NCBI RefSeq assembly: GCF_004359215.1
Contig: NC_090628.1
Span: 36,671 to 49,302, forward strand
Source: Bremia lactucae
Lineage: Eukaryota; Oomycota; Peronosporomycetes; Peronosporales; Peronosporaceae
Direction: 5' to 3'
DNA: 12,632 nt
Positions within the stretch are counted from its first letter, which is position 1. Every line of letters starts with the position of its first letter. The translations under genes were made by a program, and so were the position numbers. Of the stretch, positions 8,633 to 12,632 are shown in pieces. The notes below the pieces were generated by a model. That model was not told the origin of the DNA. It saw only the letters and a list, made by a program, of their open reading frames with translations, and did no database searches.

Positions 8633-8695
8633 AATGTACCAAAATAATTCATAAATAAAAATATACCAAAATTATTAATAGATAAAAAATATACC
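8633..8695. repeat. AT-rich tandem repeat, about 27 bp, two and a half units
   Basis: The unit begins AATRTACCAAAATTATT. The TRTACC word recurs at 8635, 8662 and 8690, a 27-28 base period. It ends next to a small hairpin, GTACAA at 8697-8702 with TTGTAC at 8707-8712. The sequence differs from the block at 8507-8588 although the period is almost the same. Confidence 0.6.
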
Positions 8696-8873
8696 AGTAC
8701 AAGATTTTGTACAAATTTTCGTCGGCTTTCTGGTGGGCCTAAGCGATCAGCACGGCAGTGTGCTTAGTCGGTCAGACAACAAATAGCACGCGCCCTGCCG
8801 ACTCGATTCGAAATTAAATTTTAGGCGAAGCCTCGGCTGAATCACTTAAGAGTGTTTGGATCAATAGGATAGC

Positions 8874-9385
8874 TGTAACGGGCCAAAGTTGCCCTAATGT
8901 TACACAGTCCCCGTTTAGTACACTTGGCGTACTTAAGGGGATGGTCAATTACTAAATTATAGTAAATCGACCCAGCACTCGGGTGTGGTGCACATTTGTG
9001 ACCAACCCTTGTGTATGTAATGTACATGGGTGCATTCACATTAAGAGGAATGACGCCTAGCGTCAATTGTTACGCGAGGTATCTAGAAAGATACGCTCGC
9101 AATACATATTAAGTGTTATCTATAGATATGACATTTTAATAGGTAAAAATAGGTATAGGTATATATATAATACGATTAAATATAAATCAGTCTGAAAACT
9201 ACGTACTACTTGATAAGTGCGGACGAGGAGCCGGATTACCACTCCCGTGACGACATCTTACTAGAGTATTTAGCGTGTTTGGTGAGGCTGCTAAGGCGCC
9301 TACCACAACTACCTCACTACACGCAAGAAAAGACCGTCTAACCGCTTCCTCGCTGTGCTAGCGTGTGTGTCTAATTAAAGGGTGG
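8874..9385 (+). repeat. Probable LTR of a second Gypsy-like family, cut by the gap
   Basis: TGTAACGGGCCAAAGTTGCCC at 8874 has the same TGTAACGGG beginning as the family A LTRs but then diverges completely. The following 500 bases carry no ORF of note and show an AT-rich middle and a GC-richer end. The preceding bases show no polypurine tract, so it is either a 5' LTR or a solo LTR in plus orientation. Its 3' end, expected to resemble CCCGTTACA, is not seen before the run of Ns. The 160 bases before it (8713-8873) hold nothing I recognise. Confidence 0.5.
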
Positions 9386-9485
9386 NNNNNNNNNNNNNNN
9401 NNNNNNNNNNNNNNNNNNNNNNNNNNNNNNNNNNNNNNNNNNNNNNNNNNNNNNNNNNNNNNNNNNNNNNNNNNNNNNNNNNNNN
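9386..9485. other. Assembly gap of 100 Ns
   Basis: A run of exactly 100 N is the conventional placeholder for a gap of unknown length. Sequence on its two sides appears to come from two different LTR element families, so distances across it should not be trusted. Confidence 0.98.
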
Positions 9486-10656
9486 TCGTCCGTCAGTATG
9501 ACGAGACCCATCCGATGGTTCAGAAGGCCCATCGGAAAACACACGCCCCTGGCGCTTGTAGATCGATTGCAAAACGTCAATCGCGTCACGCATCTCAATA
9601 GGGATGCGAGCCCTTCCCCAGGGCAAAGAAAGGGAATAGACATCCCCTTTTACCCTCTTCGAGTTGTCTACCCAATACGGAGGAGAGGGATCACCCCACG
9701 TGAGGCATGGAGGCCCAGCCTCACGTGACAACCGATGCAACTTATATTTTGCACCTGTTTGAGATCGTTTCTCAAACTTAACGCGATTCGTGTTAAGTTT
9801 TTGAAGCCAGGCTTCGCGTCTAATGTCTTTGACATTGCGAATGAACGCGGTCCAGGCTTGCATAAGCGAGACTTTATCTCGCTTATTATTGCCACTAAAC
9901 CATCGATGCTTTAGAAAAGCATCGAGATAGAAATCTTCCTCAGCGCGAAAGTTCTTCGCGCTGGGATCAAGGCCATGTAGCTTTGTCGCAATAAATAAGG
10001 GATATTTATTGTGAGGAGTAGTTTCTCCAGACAAGCTATTGATTAGCCGTTCTCGCAAAAGCCACGGCTTCTTTCAGGGGCGAGTTGAGACATTTTATTG
10101 TCTTCACTCCCCTGAGTGGTACCCACTGAAGCAGGGGTACCAGAAGGACTTTTCTTGCGATGGCTTACGCCTTCGTCGTCACCTTGCACAGAAACACGTG
10201 CAGGTGACCGTATGGGAGATCGAACGGACGATGAGGGATCATTATCATCGTCGGATCCAAATAGACTATTTACTCGTCTATCAGAATGAGCCCTCTCATT
10301 CGAAGGCTCATAGTCAGCCGCCTGACGTATATCAGGCGACTGTAACTTTTACAGAAATTATTGTTATTAATTTATGTTCCATTCTCCCCGAGTCGGCCAT
10401 TTTGTCCGACTCGTATTCGTAGTCGACCTTCAAAGATGGGTCGTATTCACGTGGTGAATCACCACGTGCACTCGCAACATCTAGTGTTGTGCGAGTGGAA
10501 GATACTACGGCAGACGTTTTGTCTGCCGCAAGATAACAGTGCGTCACCCGCGGCTGCACGAACCGCAGCCGAAGGCGCAGCACTATCAACACCCCGCATG
10601 AATTTGTTCTTCATGCGATGAAATTTAAAATGATGGTTCTGACCAATCAACATCAT
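9486..10656 (-). pseudogene. Decayed antisense ORF next to the 3' LTR, product unknown
   Basis: Protein-like sequence runs on the minus strand, opposite to the LTR, in frame-shifted pieces. From an ATG near 10656, 10614 or 10599 the start reads MRGVDSAAPSAAVRAAAGDA, then shifts frame near 10515-10530 to SSTRTTLDVASARGDSPREY and DYEYESDKM. Another shift near 10350 leads to a Ser/Asp-rich, low-complexity piece (ADYEPSNERAH, FGSDDDNDPSSSVRSP) ending at a TAA at 10043-10045. The last frame, from about 10075 to the gap, is the best preserved, about 190 codons: EEDFYLDAFLKHRW, QAWTAFIRNVKDIRR, NRVKFEKRSQTGAKYKLHRL, then PPYWVDNSKRVKG. That part is aromatic- and charge-rich and looks like a folded, nucleic-acid-binding or coat-like protein, but I recognise no family. 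At least three frame breaks make this copy dead. Confidence 0.6.
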
Positions 10657-10688
10657 TTTTAGATAAAGTGGTCACACAGTGACCACTT
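9512..10688. repeat. Dense array of short inverted repeats in the 3' internal region
   Basis: Hairpins read from the sequence (arm/arm): 9512-9518/9529-9535; 9564-9569/9578-9583; 9589-9594/9603-9608; 9697-9706/9718-9727; 9757-9764/9770-9777; 9774-9782/9792-9800; 9803-9808/9810-9815; 9862-9871/9877-9886; 9904-9912/9916-9924; 9941-9949/9955-9963; 9989-9997/10003-10011; 10118-10124/10135-10141; 10227-10234/10245-10252; 10284-10290/10295-10301; 10319-10325/10332-10338; 10389-10396/10406-10413; 10448-10457/10459-10468; 10508-10515/10521-10528; 10551-10557/10565-10571; 10595-10602/10610-10617; 10627-10635/10651-10659; 10666-10675/10679-10688. All listed arms are perfect complements. The arms differ from hairpin to hairpin, so each arose separately. 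Confidence 0.88.
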
Positions 10689-10720
10689 CATCCAATGACA
10701 GTCAGAGTGATTGTAGTTTA

Positions 10721-10729
10721 AGGGAGGGG
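10721..10729 (+). other. Polypurine tract of the 3' LTR
   Basis: AGGGAGGGG lies three bases before the LTR start TGTAACGGGG at 10733. A purine run in this position primes plus-strand DNA synthesis in LTR elements, and it fixes the element's orientation as plus. Confidence 0.75.
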
Positions 10730-10732
10730 TGA

Positions 10733-11173
10733 TGTAACGGGGTGTATCGCTACATGAAATTAACACTCAAAGGTTGTTAATTAATATATTACCTAAAAAG
10801 TAGATAATATTTGGAGGATATTACTTTATATAGTAATGTTCAGAAATCTTATCCATAAAATAGGTATAGACCATTATATCTAGACTAATCAGCTGTAGAT
10901 GTAAGCAAAAGAGAGAGACAGATAAGATAAGATAAGATTTCAATTGCATGTTTTGTATTATTTTATAACTAAGTTAGCGTTAACAGATAGAAAAAGAGAA
11001 ACTTAATTATATTTATACAGGTTTCATTTAACCCTCTTTAAGCTAATTCCCTTAAAGAGAAGTCTTCCTCAGCACGTACTAGTGTAAGTGAAATAACGTA
11101 AGACACCACTCGCAACTGAAGCAGTGCGAAGTAGACTTGTACTGAAGCAGTACAAGTCGTAGTGCCCCGTACA
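10733..11173 (+). repeat. Gypsy 3' LTR (family A, copy 2)
   Basis: The LTR begins TGTAACGGGGTGTATCG and ends CCCCGTACA, 441 bp, one base short of the GTTACA end of copy 1. Alignment by eye to the minus strand of 2137-2571 holds along the whole length with many substitutions and small indels, so the two are not recent duplicates. A short GATAA run sits at 10920-10938. Near the 3' end are an 11-bp hairpin (11134-11144/11148-11158, loop AAG) and an imperfect one just before it at 11111-11128. It is plus-oriented, the reverse of copy 1. Confidence 0.88.
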
Positions 11174-11640
11174 ATTCAGTTCTATTGAAATAGTGGGTTT
11201 AATAACTCAGGGAGTCGTACAAGCTATTAAAGCTTAAGGAATCCTAGTTCAAGTGATTTAGGGATTCTTAGAACCAAGTGGCAACTAGTGCCCAAGAGGA
11301 TATACCTTATGAAGACTTCTATTTCTTGCTGATCAGTGCGCAAGCCTTAGAAAGGCACTTAACGCTTTAAGATCAAAAGGGAAACTGCACTTTATTTAAT
11401 TATTCAAATCTAAAAACCGTACTCTAGCTAATTTAAAATAGATTTTGGCCTCCAGTTTTTTATCTGGCGGCGACCACATTTGTTACCCATAATAAATGGA
11501 ATTTAAGTAATTAACTATTTTACAATTAAAAAAGGGTATTTTGCCCATAAAGTAAATGTTCCACAACAAGATGTGTGCCCCATAACAGCTGCATTTATCT
11601 CAAATTTGATTTTGGTGGCCTACATGTGTCTTTGGTTTAA
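11174..11640. other. Intergenic or decayed repeat DNA, no recognisable gene
   Basis: AT-rich sequence between the Gypsy LTR and the MULE transposase remnant. No ORF of note, RNA gene or terminal repeat could be identified. It may be the 5' flank of the MULE element, but no terminal inverted repeat was found to support this. Confidence 0.4.
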
Positions 11641-12361
11641 GCAAACAACCGGAAGCGCCAAAGAACAACTAGGCTTGACTGTCGATTCTTTACTTAGTGG
11701 AAACTTCATAAAAAGACAGAAAATGGACTGAAAGGTGTAAAATCCACTGCATAATCATAAACCTTCCTCTTATCCATCTGGTCACTCATCCCATAGAAAG
11801 CTAAAAAAGCTTGAGGAGGCTAAGGATGTAAGAAACATGGCTCATGCTGGCTTTAATTCACTTGGGATTTTGTCAACAATACGCAAAACAAACTGCGGAT
11901 CACTTGCTTGCCTCCGGACCATCTACAATGAACTAATCAAAGTGCAAACTGAGATAAACGCAGGAAGATAACCCCTACACAAACTTCTTGGTGATTTGAG
12001 AGACAGCAATTTAATGTATTTGTCGGATTCGGATGACCAGGGAAGGATCACAGCTATTTTGTTTGCTCACAAAGCAAGCATTCAACTCGCTAAACACTAT
12101 CATCATGTAATCCTCACGGATTGCACTAACAAAACAGACAGATCTCATCTTCCATACTGCGATTTGTTGGCATGATCAGCTTCAATTCTCAATTCACAAT
12201 GCGCTTTCGCTTTCTCCGAGAAAATGAAAAAGAAAAAAACTACACATGGGCCTTGATCAACTTACCACCATCTGGCCAGGCACTTCTCTACTTAGGGTTA
12301 TCATCACAGACCGTGAATTGGCACTCATGGCAGCTGTAGGCAAGATATTCCCAACATCGGT
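11641..12361 (+). pseudogene. MULE transposase remnant (FAR1-like N-terminus)
   Basis: The order of motifs matches a Mutator-like transposase with a FAR1-type zinc-binding N-terminus. RKRQRTT at about 11650 is followed by HNHKPS (11750-11767), AGFNSLGILSTIRK from 11846, GRITAILFAHKASIQLAK, then DCTNKTD (12119-12139), which carries the first catalytic Asp. Next come FLRENEKEKNYTWALINLP and ITDRELALM, whose Asp codon is 12309-12311, the second catalytic Asp. In intact enzymes these cut DNA at the element's terminal repeats. The copy is broken by an in-frame TAA at 11969-11971, a TGA at 12173-12175 and two frame changes between 12175 and 12309. It stops abruptly at 12361, where an LTR fragment is inserted; the downstream catalytic Glu region and SWIM domain are absent. 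Confidence 0.8.
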
Positions 12362-12497
12362 TGTAACGGGGCACTGCGACTTGTACTGTTTCAGCACAAG
12401 TCCACTTCACACTGCTTCAGATGTGAGTGGTGCCTCTCATTAGGTGACGTACACTGTACGTATAGAGGAAGACTTCTCTTAAGGCAAGTGTTAAATG
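12362..12497 (-). repeat. Truncated Gypsy LTR (family A, copy 3) inside the MULE remnant
   Basis: TGTAACGGGGCACTGCGACTT at 12362 aligns with 2137 onward and with the reverse complement of the 3' end of copy 2. Similarity continues through GAGGAAGACTTCT and TTAAGGCAA and ends near GTTAAATG at 12497, with about 14 bases deleted relative to copy 1 just before that. Only the 3' third of the LTR is present, so the rest was lost after insertion or the copy arrived truncated. Its hairpin at 12447-12452/12456-12461 corresponds to that at 2210-2227 in copy 1. Confidence 0.78.
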
Positions 12498-12550
12498 TCC
12501 AATCCGAACTTTGTGCTGGACGAGGAACTGCTCAAGATATATTTGAAGCA

Positions 12551-12632
12551 GTAAGTGGCAATCAGTAAGTATCGGTAAGTACCGGTATTGCAGGATGACG
12601 TCATAATGATGACGCCATGGATGATGACGCCA
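12551..12632 (+). repeat. Two sets of short direct repeats at the window end
   Basis: GTAAGT occurs at 12551, 12565 and 12575, and GATGACGYCA occurs at 12594-12603, 12608-12617 and 12623-12632, spaced 14-15 bases. The first of these contains the palindrome TGACGTCA. The block runs off the window, so its extent and nature (another element's terminus or a minisatellite) cannot be told. The bases between 12498 and 12550 hold nothing I recognise. Confidence 0.55.

Larger units (their letters stand above)
9486..11173 (+). mobile_element. Ty3/Gypsy LTR element, 3' part (family A)
   Basis: A purine tract (10721-10729) sits directly before an LTR at 10733-11173, which is the expected layout of the 3' end of a plus-strand LTR element. 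The LTR is the same family as that at 2137-2571, there attached to gag on its inner side. The internal piece visible here, 9486-10720, is cut by the assembly gap and shows no integrase or reverse transcriptase on the plus strand; instead a decayed ORF lies on the minus strand. The five bases after the LTR are ATTCA, but the other end of the element is missing so a target-site duplication cannot be checked. Confidence 0.8.

Noticed and set aside
8842..9066. 74-codon minus-strand ORF
   Set aside because: It lies within the probable second-family LTR and has no protein motif.
9365..9601. ORFs crossing the run of Ns
   Set aside because: They are joined only through undetermined bases; just the parts outside the gap can be interpreted.
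10039..10422. 127-codon plus-strand ORF in the right Gypsy region
   Set aside because: No recognisable pol motif, whereas the minus strand here reads as Ser/Asp-rich protein over the same bases.
12246..12443. 65-codon plus-strand ORF as a separate gene
   Set aside because: Its first part is MULE transposase and its second part is translated LTR fragment, so it is a chimera made by insertion.

Overview
The window looks like a repeat-rich stretch of an oomycete nuclear genome, most likely Phytophthora or a downy mildew. The reasons are the single intact gene, an intronless START-like plus FYVE-type protein (a family expanded in oomycetes), and the surrounding debris: Ty3/Gypsy, Ty1/Copia and MULE remnants whose protein motifs match oomycete transposons as I know them. 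No database search was possible, so the species is not fixed.

Layout. 1-2571 is the 5' part of a minus-strand Ty3/Gypsy element: an LTR at 2137-2571, a decayed gag, a decayed zinc knuckle, and an open protease region running off the left edge. 2572-3865 is intergenic. 3886-6843 is the intact 985-aa START-like/FYVE-type gene on the plus strand. 7405-8462 is a minus-strand Copia reverse transcriptase/RNase H remnant. 8507-8695 holds two AT-rich minisatellite-like blocks. 8874-9385 is the start of an LTR of a second family, cut by a 100-base assembly gap (9386-9485). 9486-11173 is the 3' end of a plus-strand Gypsy element whose LTR (10733-11173) belongs to the same family as the left one. Its internal part carries a decayed ORF on the strand opposite to the LTR. 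11641-12361 is a MULE transposase remnant, interrupted at 12362 by a truncated third copy of the same LTR family. The window ends in short direct repeats.

The most unusual signal is in the Gypsy family. Its internal DNA is packed with short, near-perfect inverted repeats (arms of 6-13 bp, loops mostly 0-12 nt), one about every 30-60 bases, at both ends of the element: gag-protease at the left and the antisense ORF at the right. I could not see a comparable density in the host gene or in the Copia and MULE remnants. The LTRs also carry hairpins, one with 11-bp arms conserved between two copies. Selected RNA or DNA structure, or a template-switching mutational process, could explain this; the sequence alone does not decide.

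The antisense ORF between the internal region and the 3' LTR is the second lead. It resembles in layout the additional antisense ORFs known from some plant Gypsy elements, but I do not recognise its product.
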